Shown: piece by piece, positions 17,831 to 26,641 of the stretch | Layout: each line of letters starts with the position of its first letter | Position numbering within the stretch: the first letter of the stretch is position 1 | Origin: Helicobacter himalayensis | GTDB lineage: Bacteria > Campylobacterota > Campylobacteria > Campylobacterales > Helicobacteraceae | Direction of reading: 5' to 3' | Length of the DNA stretch: 64,000 nucleotides | Assembly: GCF_001602095.1 (NCBI RefSeq) | Contig: NZ_CP014991.1 | Coordinates: 806,001-870,000 of the forward strand | Notes under the pieces: generated by a model | What the model saw: the letters and a program-made list of their open reading frames with translations, nothing else | Database searches by the model: none | What the model was told of the DNA's origin: nothing | Program-made: the position numbers and the translations under genes

Positions 17831-18415
17831 ATGAAGTTTGAAGTTTCAGCGCAGGCGCATTTGCCTACAAAATATGGGAGTTTTTATATTCAGAGTTTTA
17901 AAGAGTTTGTTGATGACGCGTGTCCTAGGGAGCATTTAGTTGTTTGGACGAAGAATCTAGGCAAGATTCCGCTTGTGAGATTGCATTCAGAATGCTTAAC
18001 GGGCGATGTTTTTGGCTCTTTGAAATGCGATTGTGGCAACGAGCTAGAATACGCGATGAAAGAAATCGCAAAATCAGAATCTGGCGGTATGCTTATCTAT
18101 CTAAGACAGGAGGGCAGAGGCATAGGGCTTTTTAATAAAGTCAATGCGTATGCTTTGCAGGATAAAGGGCTTGATACGGTGGATGCAAATATCGAGCTTG
18201 GATTCCCAAGTGATTTGCGCGATTATGAGATTGTGGGTGCGATTTTCAAGCATTTTGGGATTAGGGAGATTATTCTATTGACAAATAATCCTCTAAAGAT
18301 TGAATCTATACAAAAATATGTCAAAGTGAGCAGAACCAGCATAATTGTGGGCTGCAATCAGCACAATAAAGAATATTTACAAATCAAAAAAGATAAAATG
18401 GGGCATTTGCTTTAA
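17831..18415 (+). CDS. ribA: GTP cyclohydrolase II
   Basis: Opens GTP to the pyrimidine precursor of riboflavin. It is a stand-alone RibA of 194 residues. The zinc ligands are C55, C66 and C68 in SECLTGDVFGSLKCDCG, and the active-site RQEGRGIGL is at 92-100. No ribB domain is fused. A GGAG ribosome site lies just before the start. It is close behind the DUF3943-like gene and 45 nt before moeA, so one transcript is likely. Confidence 0.95.
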   Translation: MKFEVSAQAHLPTKYGSFYIQSFKEFVDDACPREHLVVWTKNLGKIPLVRLHSECLTGDVFGSLKCDCGNELEYAMKEIAKSESGGMLIYLRQEGRGIGLFNKVNAYALQDKGLDTVDANIELGFPSDLRDYEIVGAIFKHFGIREIILLTNNPLKIESIQKYVKVSRTSIIVGCNQHNKEYLQIKKDKMGHLL

Positions 18416-18460
18416 AAAAATAGCGCGTTGCGTGGGCGCTTAGATATGAAAGGTGAAAAT

Positions 18461-19765
18461 ATGGATTCTCAAACAAGACAGATGATAAGTTATGATGAGG
18501 CTTTGGAGATTTTAAACACGATAGAAATCAAAGCATTGCCTACGGAAAAAATTGTATTCAATCAATCTTTGGGTCGCATTTTAGCGCGCGATATTAAGGC
18601 AAAGCGCAATGTCCCACCCGTACCAACTTCTGCGATGGACGGCTTTGCGGTGCGTTTTGATGAAATTGTGAGCCTGCAAAAGGCGCAACAAAAGGGAGAA
18701 AATGCAGAGCAAAGAAATGGGTTTAGAGTCCAAGCGCGCAATCAAGCAGGGAGCGAGGAACTCTACACTCTAGAAGCCCAAAGTGCCATTCGCACTTACA
18801 CAGGCTCGCGTATGCCACTAGATTCTGATACATTACTTTTGGTGGAGGATATTGAGGAGTTTGAAAAAGATGGAGCGCGCTATATTAGGCTAAAAAATGT
18901 AGAGCAGATTCTAAAACGCGCGCAGTGGGTGCGTCAAGTGGGCGATAACTACAAAAAAGATGAGATTCTAATCCGCAAGGGAACGCGCATAAGTCCTTTT
19001 GAAATCGGAATCTTCGCAGATAATAACGAGGTTTTCGTCGAAGTGTTTGCGCGTGCGCGCGTTGGGATTTTGAGCATTGGCGATGAGATTATTGAAGTGG
19101 GCGAGGAGAGCAATCGCACAAATGCCCTACGTAGCGTGAATAATCATTTGTTAGGCGCGCTAGTGGAGGCGTTAGGACACACAAGCGTGCTGTTTCCAAA
19201 AGTGGGCGATGATAAGGAGGCGATTAGGACGCTTTATAAAAGCGCACTAGAGCAGTGCGATGTGCTTGTAACAACTGGTGGTATGAGCGTTGGGGATTTT
19301 GACTTTACAAAAGAGATTATGAAGCAGGAATGCAAAGTGGTGTTTAAAGGCGTGCGCTTAAAGCCCGGAAAGCCTGTCGCGTATGGAATCTACCAAAATG
19401 CGCAAAAGCAGACGCATATTTTTGGCTTGCCCGGCTATCCAAACTCGTGCGCGGCGACATTTTTGCTTTTTGCGCGCGTGATTTTAGCGCGCCTTTGTGA
19501 GACGCGGGCACTACAGCTTATTTTAAATGGCACGCTTTTGGAGGATTTGAAACGCACAGATTCTAGAATGGAGTTTCGCGCGTGTGAAGTAAGGGTGGAA
19601 TCTGGTGCATTGCAGGTGAGCTGTGCGTCTAAAAAAAGTTTGCAAAGCTCGATGATTAATAATCTAGGCACACATACTGCGTTTATTGTTTTAGAGGAAA
19701 ATGGTGGTGATTTGCCAAAAGGTGCGAGTGTGAAAGTGTTGCTTTTTAGGGATATTTTAGGGTAG
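18461..19765 (+). CDS. moeA: Molybdopterin molybdenumtransferase
   Basis: Inserts molybdate into adenylated molybdopterin. MoeA layout: N-terminal domain with PVPTSAMDGFAVRFD near 50, the MogA-like domain with GDEIIEVGEESNRTNALRS and VTTGGMSVGDFDFTKE, then GLPGYPNSCAATFL and a C-terminal beta barrel. I take ATG 18461 (MDSQTRQM) as the start because AAAGGTG lies 6-7 nt upstream. An upstream TTG at 18428 and an ATG at 18446 are in frame but less well placed. The next gene, moaD, belongs to the same cofactor pathway. Confidence 0.92.
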   Translation: MDSQTRQMISYDEALEILNTIEIKALPTEKIVFNQSLGRILARDIKAKRNVPPVPTSAMDGFAVRFDEIVSLQKAQQKGENAEQRNGFRVQARNQAGSEELYTLEAQSAIRTYTGSRMPLDSDTLLLVEDIEEFEKDGARYIRLKNVEQILKRAQWVRQVGDNYKKDEILIRKGTRISPFEIGIFADNNEVFVEVFARARVGILSIGDEIIEVGEESNRTNALRSVNNHLLGALVEALGHTSVLFPKVGDDKEAIRTLYKSALEQCDVLVTTGGMSVGDFDFTKEIMKQECKVVFKGVRLKPGKPVAYGIYQNAQKQTHIFGLPGYPNSCAATFLLFARVILARLCETRALQLILNGTLLEDLKRTDSRMEFRACEVRVESGALQVSCASKKSLQSSMINNLGTHTAFIVLEENGGDLPKGASVKVLLFRDILG

Positions 19766-19849
19766 ATTCTGAAAAAATGTAACTTTAAGCAAGCAAAAAA
19801 GGTAAAATACGCACGCAAAATAACCAAACAAATCAAAAAAGGAACGATA

Positions 19850-20074
19850 ATGATACGCGTAGAATTTTTAGGTCCTTTAAGTAATGAAGGCGCACTGGAT
19901 TTAGAGGTGGCTACTATGGAGGAGTTGAAAGAAAAACTCTCACAAAACCCAAATCTTACTAAATGGCTTGAAATCTGCGCTGTGGCGGTCAATGACGCGA
20001 TTGTCAAAGACTCTAAGTATGCGTTTCAAGATGGTGATAAAGTGGTGATTTTGCCTCCTGTGTGTGGTGGGTAA
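19850..20074 (+). CDS. moaD: Molybdopterin synthase sulfur carrier subunit
   Basis: A 74-residue beta-grasp protein ending in the double glycine of PPVCGG, the tail that MoeB-type enzymes adenylate and that is then thiocarboxylated. AAAAAAGGA precedes the ATG. It lies 84 nt after moeA and converges on the MacB-type gene with one base between the stop codons. The MoeB/ThiF homologue is 6.5 kb away; moaE is not in the window. Confidence 0.9.
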   Translation: MIRVEFLGPLSNEGALDLEVATMEELKEKLSQNPNLTKWLEICAVAVNDAIVKDSKYAFQDGDKVVILPPVCGG

Positions 20075-20075
20075 A

Positions 20076-21293
20076 TCACTCGTGGCGCAGGGCATCGATT
20101 GGATTTAGCTTTGAAGCTCTGCGTGCTGGGAGATAACCAAACAAGATTCCGATAAATGCGGAAAACAAAAACGCAATAAGTGCTGTTGGTATATCAAAGA
20201 CAAATGGAAGCTCCATTTGCACGCTTAATCCCCACGAGGCAAAAAATGCCCACAAGATTCCCAAAAGTCCGCCAAGCGAGCTAAGTGTAACAGATTCTAT
20301 CAAAAACTGCCCCAAAACCTCGCTTTGTAATGCGCCAATCGCCATACGCGTGCCGATTTCTCGCGTGCGTTCAGTTACTGAAACTAGCATAATGTTCATA
20401 ATCCCAATACCACCAACAACGAGGCTAACACCCGCTATAAGCCCCAAAAGCGCGGTGAGTCTTTGCGTTGTGGAAGTGAGTGCTTCAGCGATTTGTTTTG
20501 TATCCATAATTTCAAAGGAGTCTCTTTCCCCACTACGGACATTGCGCACTTTGCGTAAAATCTGCGTAAGTGCATTTACTGCTTGTGTGGAATCTACCCC
20601 ATCTTGCAGGCGTATCATAAAGCGATTGACAAAATATAATGTGTTGCTAGGGTTGATTGATCGTGTAAAAGCTTTCATAGGGAGTAAAATAACATCATCT
20701 TGGTCATTCCCCATACCGCCTTGCCCCTTAGATTCTAGCACACCCACGCATTCACAGACGATATTATTAAGGCGGATTTTTTTTCCTAAAGGATTTTCAT
20801 TCTCAAAAAGATTTTTACGCACACTCGCGCCGATAAGGCAAGAAGTGCTTCCCACACGATATTCAGAATCTTTAAAAAACCTGCCTTCTTGGGTATCCCA
20901 CTGCGTTACATCAAAAAAGTTAGAATCCACGCCTTGCACGCTTGTCGTGGTGTTTTTGGCAAGATATTGCGCCATAACAGAAGTGTGAGAAATGGGTGCG
21001 AGCGCCACGATATGTTCTCCCATCATTTGGCGCACTTCTTTGACTTCATCTAAGCTAAAATTGCGCTTAGGTTTTGCGCCGCTTGGATTCATCGCACGCG
21101 CAGGGAAAACAAGCAAGAGATTGCTTCCAAGCGATGAGATTCTATCGCCTATCATTTGTGTAGTGCCTTTGCCTAAATTTATCATTACTACCACCGCGCC
21201 AACGCCGATAATCACACCAAGCATTGTAAGAAACGCACGCAAAAAATTGCGCCGAATCTGACGCAAAGCAAGTAAAAAAGCATTGAATATCAT
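20076..21293 (-). CDS. macB: MacB-type ABC transporter permease
   Basis: A 405-residue membrane subunit. It has one N-terminal membrane helix (about 20-42), a large periplasmic MacB core domain, and three C-terminal helices with the FtsX signature GGIGIMNIMLVSVTERTREIGTRMAIGA near 290. Here the ATPase is a separate gene, unlike fused E. coli MacB. MacB proteins are mechanotransmitters that drive periplasmic substrates out through MacA and TolC. It overlaps the ATPase gene by 4 nt, which indicates translational coupling. Substrate unknown; a macrolide, toxin or lipid is possible from the family. Confidence 0.85.
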   Translation of the reverse strand: MIFNAFLLALRQIRRNFLRAFLTMLGVIIGVGAVVVMINLGKGTTQMIGDRISSLGSNLLLVFPARAMNPSGAKPKRNFSLDEVKEVRQMMGEHIVALAPISHTSVMAQYLAKNTTTSVQGVDSNFFDVTQWDTQEGRFFKDSEYRVGSTSCLIGASVRKNLFENENPLGKKIRLNNIVCECVGVLESKGQGGMGNDQDDVILLPMKAFTRSINPSNTLYFVNRFMIRLQDGVDSTQAVNALTQILRKVRNVRSGERDSFEIMDTKQIAEALTSTTQRLTALLGLIAGVSLVVGGIGIMNIMLVSVTERTREIGTRMAIGALQSEVLGQFLIESVTLSSLGGLLGILWAFFASWGLSVQMELPFVFDIPTALIAFLFSAFIGILFGYLPARRASKLNPIDALRHE

Positions 21294-22072
21294 AAGTTTC
21301 CTTGTGAGTTGGATTCTTGCGGGCTTTCTCGTGGGTCAAGGTTTTGTGGTGTGGGCAAATTTGATGAATCACTCAAAAGCCTACCATCTAAGAAATGTAA
21401 CTCTCTGCTTGCATACTGCGCCATATCTGGCTCGTGCGTCACCATTAGGATTGTGATTCCAAGATTGGTGTTTAGCTCTTGCAAAATTTCCATAATCTCC
21501 ACGCTACGTTTTGTATCAAGATTCCCCGTTGGCTCATCAGCAAGCAAAAAAAGCGGTCTTGAAGCAATCGCACGCGCGATAGCCACACGTTGTTGTTGTC
21601 CGCCACTAAGCTTAGAACTTGTGTGGCTTGCCCATTCTTTCAGCCCCACGCGCTCTAGCGCTTCAAGTGCTAAAGATTCTCTTTGGGCTTTTTTCATACC
21701 GCGATACATTAAAGGCAACTCGACATTTTCAAGTGCTGTCGTGCGTGCAAGAAGATTAAAGCCTTGAAAAATAAAGCCAATATAATTGCGACGCAAAAGT
21801 GCGCGCTGATTTTGACTAAGCTTAAAAACATTAACACCACAAAAGAGATACTCACCCTTTGTGCCTACATCAAGTGTGCCAAGGATATTTGCTAGGCTTG
21901 ATTTGCCACTTCCGCTAGGTCCCATAAGTGCGACAAATTCCCCTTTATCAATCCGCAAGCTCACGCCTTTGAGTGCTTCAAATGCGCTTTCACCTTTGCC
22001 ATAAGTCTTATGAATATTGTGCAATGCGATGAAGTCCTGCTCCATAGTTTGCCCCATTTTTTGCCTATCCAT
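21290..22072 (-). CDS. ABC transporter ATP-binding protein of the MacB-type system
   Basis: A LolD/MacB-class ATPase. Walker A is GPSGSGKSS near 51-59, the signature LSGGQQQRVAIARA near 159 and Walker B LLADEPTGNLD near 179; the H-loop TILMVTHEP is present. The C-terminus is Ser/Asn/Pro-rich. The start is uncertain: ATG 22072 lies inside an (AAAT)5 repeat without a good ribosome site, while ATG 22057 has GGATAGG about 6 nt upstream. It sits between the adaptor and permease genes in a four-gene efflux operon. Confidence 0.9.
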   Translation of the reverse strand: MDRQKMGQTMEQDFIALHNIHKTYGKGESAFEALKGVSLRIDKGEFVALMGPSGSGKSSLANILGTLDVGTKGEYLFCGVNVFKLSQNQRALLRRNYIGFIFQGFNLLARTTALENVELPLMYRGMKKAQRESLALEALERVGLKEWASHTSSKLSGGQQQRVAIARAIASRPLFLLADEPTGNLDTKRSVEIMEILQELNTNLGITILMVTHEPDMAQYASRELHFLDGRLLSDSSNLPTPQNLDPRESPQESNSQGNL

Positions 22073-22090
22073 TTATTTATTTATTTATTT
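22071..22090. repeat. (ATTT)5 tetranucleotide repeat
   Basis: Five perfect ATTT units (AAAT on the coding strand) span the stop codon of the adaptor gene and the first ATG of the ATPase gene. Confidence 0.9.
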
Positions 22091-23380
22091 CCCATTTTTT
22101 AGCGCAGTGATGATTTGCACGCGTTCATCAATACCGCTTATAATCTCTGTGTATCGTCCATCTGAGATTCCCACTTCCACGCTCACAACCTCTGGGACGC
22201 CATTTTTTAGAATCCACAGCGTCCCATTTTTGCTGGCATTATTTTCTTTTGCGTTAAATTGCGCCTTAGGGCGCGGTGGTGGTCCAAATATTGTGCCTAC
22301 AGAAGCATTTTTGCTCGCTTTTGGCTGGAGTTTTTGCATAGCTTTGTTTAAATCAAAATAAAGAGCAGAGCTAGGCACAAGCAAGGCATTTTGCGATTTA
22401 GCGATGATAATATCAGCTGTGGCACTCATATCCGGGCGCAAAAGGAGGGATTTATTATCCACTTCAATGCGTGCAATGTAGCTTACAATTGTGTTGGAGT
22501 TGGCAGAGCTTGTTGATGAAGTGTTTTTGCTTCCATCGCCAGAGCCAAAATTTACCTTATTTACTTCTGCAAAAAAAGTCCTCTCCGGGTAAGAATCCAC
22601 ACTAAAATGTACTTCTTGACCCTCTTTTACCTTGCCAATATCTGCTTCGGAAATATAGGCTTTAAGGAGCATTTCCTCGAGATTCTCGGCGACTTTGAAA
22701 AGCACAGGCGCTTGAAAGCTTGCCGCCACACTTTGCCCAACTTCCACGCTTTTTGTTAGCACTACGCCATCAATTGGTGAGATGATTTGCGAATTTTTAA
22801 GATTAATGCTTGCGGTTTGTATGCTTGTTTCAATCTCTGCGATTGAGGCTTTTTTGATATCCACATCAGAACGCGCAGAAGTGTAGCTTGTCTTAGCATT
22901 TTGCAATTCCAAAAGGGAGGGCGATTTACCCCCGGTTTTATCATACAAATCCTGCAAGCGCTCATAATTCCACTTTTTATCTATCAAGGTTTGCTCGCTT
23001 GCTTTGAGTTGGGCTTTTGCGGAGTTTAGTTGGGCTTTATAGCGTGCAAGTTCTTGATTAATACTTTCAGGATTGATACGCGCGAGAATTTGCCCCTTTT
23101 TCACGCGATCATTTTCCTCGACAAGCACTTCTAGCACGATACCTGAAATCACACTGCCAATTTCTACTTCATTTGTGGGCGAAAGTGAGCCAGAAGCCGA
23201 AATACTCGCCTTTATGTCCCCGCGCGTAGGCTGGAGTGTCTCATATGAAAATGAAGGCGTGTGAAACTTCCAAAAATACACCACCACCGCGCTAAGAACA
23301 AATACAAGCGCGATAAAAACAAAAAGCCATTTTTTTTGCAAATGCGTTTTTTTGGGGTTGAGCGTGTCATAAATATTCAT
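22085..23380 (-). CDS. macA: MacA/HlyD-family periplasmic adaptor protein
   Basis: A 431-residue membrane-fusion protein. It has an N-terminal membrane anchor (about 17-36), a lipoyl half-domain at ASGSLSPTNEVEIGS, a long coiled-coil hairpin (about 105-195, with KAQLNSAKAQLKASEQTL), the second lipoyl half at ISPIDGVVLTKSVEVGQSV, and beta-barrel and membrane-proximal domains. It links the MacB-type pump to the outer-membrane channel. A 2-nt gap follows the TolC-type gene, so the transcript order is channel, adaptor, ATPase, permease. Confidence 0.88.
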   Translation of the reverse strand: MNIYDTLNPKKTHLQKKWLFVFIALVFVLSAVVVYFWKFHTPSFSYETLQPTRGDIKASISASGSLSPTNEVEIGSVISGIVLEVLVEENDRVKKGQILARINPESINQELARYKAQLNSAKAQLKASEQTLIDKKWNYERLQDLYDKTGGKSPSLLELQNAKTSYTSARSDVDIKKASIAEIETSIQTASINLKNSQIISPIDGVVLTKSVEVGQSVAASFQAPVLFKVAENLEEMLLKAYISEADIGKVKEGQEVHFSVDSYPERTFFAEVNKVNFGSGDGSKNTSSTSSANSNTIVSYIARIEVDNKSLLLRPDMSATADIIIAKSQNALLVPSSALYFDLNKAMQKLQPKASKNASVGTIFGPPPRPKAQFNAKENNASKNGTLWILKNGVPEVVSVEVGISDGRYTEIISGIDERVQIITALKNGK

Positions 23381-23382
23381 AG

Positions 23383-24963
23383 TTAATCCTTTGTCTCTAA
23401 AGAGGGCGAGTTAGATTCTATCTCTTGTGTGCGTTGCGCGTTTTTTGGCATAGAATCTTGTGTTTGAAAATCCACGATCCACAACGCCCCGCCAAATGCT
23501 TTAAATAACATCACCATTGAAATTGCCTCATTGATTTGCGAAGTGTGGAATTGAGAGCGCATTGAAAGATATGTGTTTTCATTAGTTAGAAACTCACTTC
23601 TGTCAATCATTCCATTTGCCTGCCTTTGGGTATCAATTTGCCACGCCTCTTGGCTTAGATCAAGTGCTAGGGAGAGATTTTGCGCCTGCTTTTTTTTGGA
23701 AGCTTTATCAAAAAGTGCGTTTTCCATTTCACCAAGCGCGGTGTTTATCGCCTTTTGCAAGGTGTAGTAAGCCTCTTTGCTTAGCTCTTGCTGGATTATG
23801 TAGTTTTGCTTTAAGCCTGTGCGATTAAATAAAGGCGTGGTGATAGAATTTGCGATTTGAAATACAAGAGAATTCCCCGTGGTGTTACTATAAAGCAACT
23901 CTCCAATTGAGCCATTAAGCGAAATGCTAGGTAGTCTTGCGGCATTTGCGTTTGTCTCTTTGTAGAGTTGGGAATACAGCGCGTAAATGCTAGATTCCAC
24001 ATCGGGACGTTGTAAAATCACTTCGCTTGGAAGTGCGTCAATGTCAAATTCTGCTATTTCAATAGTGCGTGGCAGGGAAAAATCCATATAAGAATCTAGC
24101 TCTTGCGCGTTCATATCAAGTAATACAAGCAACGCGTTTTTGTTTTGCTCGAAAGTATAAAGCGCATTTTCTAAGCTATTTTTTTGCGTGGTGGTATTTA
24201 CTATCGCACTTTTGTGGGTGTTTATATCAATAAGTCCGGATTCATACTTTTGCTTGCTGATACTCTGTATTTCCTCGAGATTTTTTAGTAAGTCCTTGTT
24301 TTGTGCGATACTAAAGGCATTATCAAGCAAACTAAAATAATATGTCGCCACATCGCCAATGAGCGTGAGTTGTGTATTTGCGAGGTTGCTTTGGGCTTGT
24401 TTGTGAGCTTGCTTGCTTGATTTGCGTAGCGCATTGAGCTTACCAAACAAATCAAGTTCCCAGCTCATACTAAGGCTTGCATTTACGGAGTTTGTGCCCG
24501 GGCGCACGGCGAGATTCTGACTTTGCGTGCGTCTATCGGTGTAGTTGGTGTTAAGTCCAGTGTTGATTGTAGGCAAAAGGCTTGCGGTATTGATTTTTGC
24601 CTGCGCTTTTGCTTGCTCGATTCGTGAAATCATTATAAGCACATCGCTATTGCGCTCCAGCGCGATTGTTAGGAGTTTTTCTAAATCTTTGTCATTAAAA
24701 AGCAGGCTAAATTGTTTGAGATGAGAATCTGCCTTAAACTTTTTGCTAGTTTGCGCGCTATTTTGTGGGGTTTTGGAATCTTTACTTTGTGGATTCTGTG
24801 CGTCTTGTAGATTTTGCGCATTTTGCGGGGAATCTGTTTTTGTGTGATTCCTAAAAGTCTGCGGGATATGATTTTTGCTTTCTATCTCTTGTAGTGTGGG
24901 GATTTTTGTCGTGCAAGCCGAGAATATAACAATAAAGATAAGCAAAAAGATTCTAAAATGCAA
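23383..24963 (-). CDS. TolC-like outer-membrane efflux lipoprotein (NodT family)
   Basis: A 526-residue outer-membrane factor. It has a signal peptide with lipobox FSAC (Cys at about 17), so it should be lipidated. A polar linker of about 50 residues rich in Gln, Asn and Ser leads to two OEP repeats (for example ALERNSDVLIMISRIEQAKAQ and ARLPSISLNGSIG). These form a trimeric barrel and periplasmic tunnel. It is the first gene of the operon, with about 190 bp of AT-rich upstream sequence. The C-terminal 40 residues are disordered-looking and unusual for the family. Confidence 0.88.
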   Translation of the reverse strand: MHFRIFLLIFIVIFSACTTKIPTLQEIESKNHIPQTFRNHTKTDSPQNAQNLQDAQNPQSKDSKTPQNSAQTSKKFKADSHLKQFSLLFNDKDLEKLLTIALERNSDVLIMISRIEQAKAQAKINTASLLPTINTGLNTNYTDRRTQSQNLAVRPGTNSVNASLSMSWELDLFGKLNALRKSSKQAHKQAQSNLANTQLTLIGDVATYYFSLLDNAFSIAQNKDLLKNLEEIQSISKQKYESGLIDINTHKSAIVNTTTQKNSLENALYTFEQNKNALLVLLDMNAQELDSYMDFSLPRTIEIAEFDIDALPSEVILQRPDVESSIYALYSQLYKETNANAARLPSISLNGSIGELLYSNTTGNSLVFQIANSITTPLFNRTGLKQNYIIQQELSKEAYYTLQKAINTALGEMENALFDKASKKKQAQNLSLALDLSQEAWQIDTQRQANGMIDRSEFLTNENTYLSMRSQFHTSQINEAISMVMLFKAFGGALWIVDFQTQDSMPKNAQRTQEIESNSPSLETKD

Positions 24964-25153
24964 TGTAAAATCCTCATTTTGAAAGTGTGCTTGGCATTCT
25001 ACAACGGGTAAATTTTATGATTTTGGGCAAATAAATTTATGTTGAGATTGTAGGTGGAAAAAGTGAATTAAATATGAAATGTTTATATGTTTAACTTTTT
25101 TTAATGTTTAACAACTTAGAATCCGCACGAGATTCTAACAAAAGGCTAAATAT

Positions 25154-26611
25154 ATGCAGCTTTCACGCACACAGATTAAGAATTTTTTCTTGCTTTTTCT
25201 TATGCTTTTTACACCTTTATTTATTCTAAATATTTTATTTCCCTCCCAAAGTGATGACTTAGGGGCATTTGGGGGGGGGGATAAAGGATTCTTCAATTCT
25301 TATTTTACTTGGAATGGACGTTTTGGTGAGAATCTTTACACGGGATTTCTTGCGCAGTTTAATCAAAGCATAATTTTTGATGTAATCAATGCAATTGTGG
25401 GCGCGCTCTTTTTTATTATCACTTTTATTTTGTATTTTGGGAGATTGCCGCAAAATAGGCTTGATTCTTACTCATTTATGTTGCTTTGTCTTTTGTGTAT
25501 GCTTTTTTCTGTTTTTGGCGCGACTTTTTTGTGGGGAGCTGGGAGTTTAAATTATTTATGGGGAATTTCTTTCATTGTCTTGTTTTTGCTTCCCTTTAGA
25601 TTCTTTTGGGCGGATTTTATGCGAGAAAATTCACTAGGTTATTGTTCTTTTAATTTTACGCAGTGCTTTTATGCAATTTGCTTGCTTCCGCTTGCTGTGG
25701 TTGCTGGAATGTCAAGCGAAGTGGCGGGTTTGATACTTTCAGGGATACTTTTTCTTAGCCTTGTGTTTGCTGTGTATAAAAAAATCAAACTGCCTCTTTG
25801 GTATATCTTTGGCGCGTTTGGTTTTTGGTGTGGGTATATTATCCTTTATCTTTCTCCGGGTTCAAGGGCTAGAGCTCAAGGATTGGAGGGATTTTTAAGT
25901 GTTGGGGATTTTCTAAATCTTTCATTTTTCGAGCAGATTATTCGTATAAATTCCGCTTTTAGGCATTTTTATAGTGATGCGTTCGTGGCATTTTTACTGA
26001 TATTTTGCATAACTTATCTTGTTTTGAAGGGTAAATTTAACAAATATAGCTTTTTGTATTTGCCTGTTTTTGTGTTGGTGCTTGCCGTGATTAAAAATGT
26101 GAGTGCGCTTCCATTTTATATTTTAACTTTGTATTTGATTTATTCACTTAGGGAAAGAGATGAGAGATTTTTAGTGATTTTTTGGCTGTTTTTTGTTTGG
26201 GTGATGAGTGCGTGTATTCTTACTTTTACTGAAAATCTTGCACATAGAGCGCGCTTTGCTGATAATCTTTTGTTGTTTTTATCCATTATTTTAATATTTA
26301 GAATATTTTATCAAAAAAGCCTTAAGCCCTATATTTATGAAAGGACATTAGGCGCGTTGTTTTCTGTGTGTTTGGTCGTAGTTTTTGCTAATTTCTCACT
26401 TATGGCATACAATTGGAATCTACTAAAGCAAGATATTGCAAGGCAAAAATCACAAGGCATTGAAGATGTTGTTGTGAGTGAAAAATATTTTGTATGTCTT
26501 AAAAAATTTAAAGGTTGGGACAATCCGCAAGAAAATCCAGAATATTGGGTAAATCCAGCCTATGCAAAGCATTTTGGTGCGAAAAGCTTTTCTGTGCGCC
26601 CAGAAAAATAA
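25154..26611 (+). CDS. Phase-variable polytopic membrane protein, DUF6056-like (currently ON)
   Basis: 485 residues with about twelve hydrophobic segments and a soluble C-terminus of about 75 residues. The early loop SDDLGAFGGGDKGFF followed by FTWNGRFGENLY resembles the DUF6056 family (polytopic proteins with a GT-C-like layout). No function is established. The GGG in the loop is encoded by a G10 tract; ten keeps the frame open, while nine brings a stop about 40 codons later. It stands alone on the plus strand, converging with the moeB/thiF gene. Because the tract follows the first helix exactly as in the 10.2-11.8 kb gene, the two are probably functional analogues acting on lipid-linked sugars (inference). 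Confidence 0.75.
   Translation: MQLSRTQIKNFFLLFLMLFTPLFILNILFPSQSDDLGAFGGGDKGFFNSYFTWNGRFGENLYTGFLAQFNQSIIFDVINAIVGALFFIITFILYFGRLPQNRLDSYSFMLLCLLCMLFSVFGATFLWGAGSLNYLWGISFIVLFLLPFRFFWADFMRENSLGYCSFNFTQCFYAICLLPLAVVAGMSSEVAGLILSGILFLSLVFAVYKKIKLPLWYIFGAFGFWCGYIILYLSPGSRARAQGLEGFLSVGDFLNLSFFEQIIRINSAFRHFYSDAFVAFLLIFCITYLVLKGKFNKYSFLYLPVFVLVLAVIKNVSALPFYILTLYLIYSLRERDERFLVIFWLFFVWVMSACILTFTENLAHRARFADNLLLFLSIILIFRIFYQKSLKPYIYERTLGALFSVCLVVVFANFSLMAYNWNLLKQDIARQKSQGIEDVVVSEKYFVCLKKFKGWDNPQENPEYWVNPAYAKHFGAKSFSVRPEK
25271..25280. repeat. G10 homopolymer in the DUF6056-like gene
   Basis: Ten G bases about 40 codons after the start, in frame at the present length. Confidence 0.95.
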
Positions 26612-26641
26612 AATCCATAGAAATAAAACAATAGAAAAGCT

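Noticed and set aside
19435-20007. 190-codon minus-strand frame opposite moeA and moaD
   Set aside because: Composition is Ser/Thr/Lys-rich with no motifs, and both sense-strand genes are certain; it is a shadow frame.
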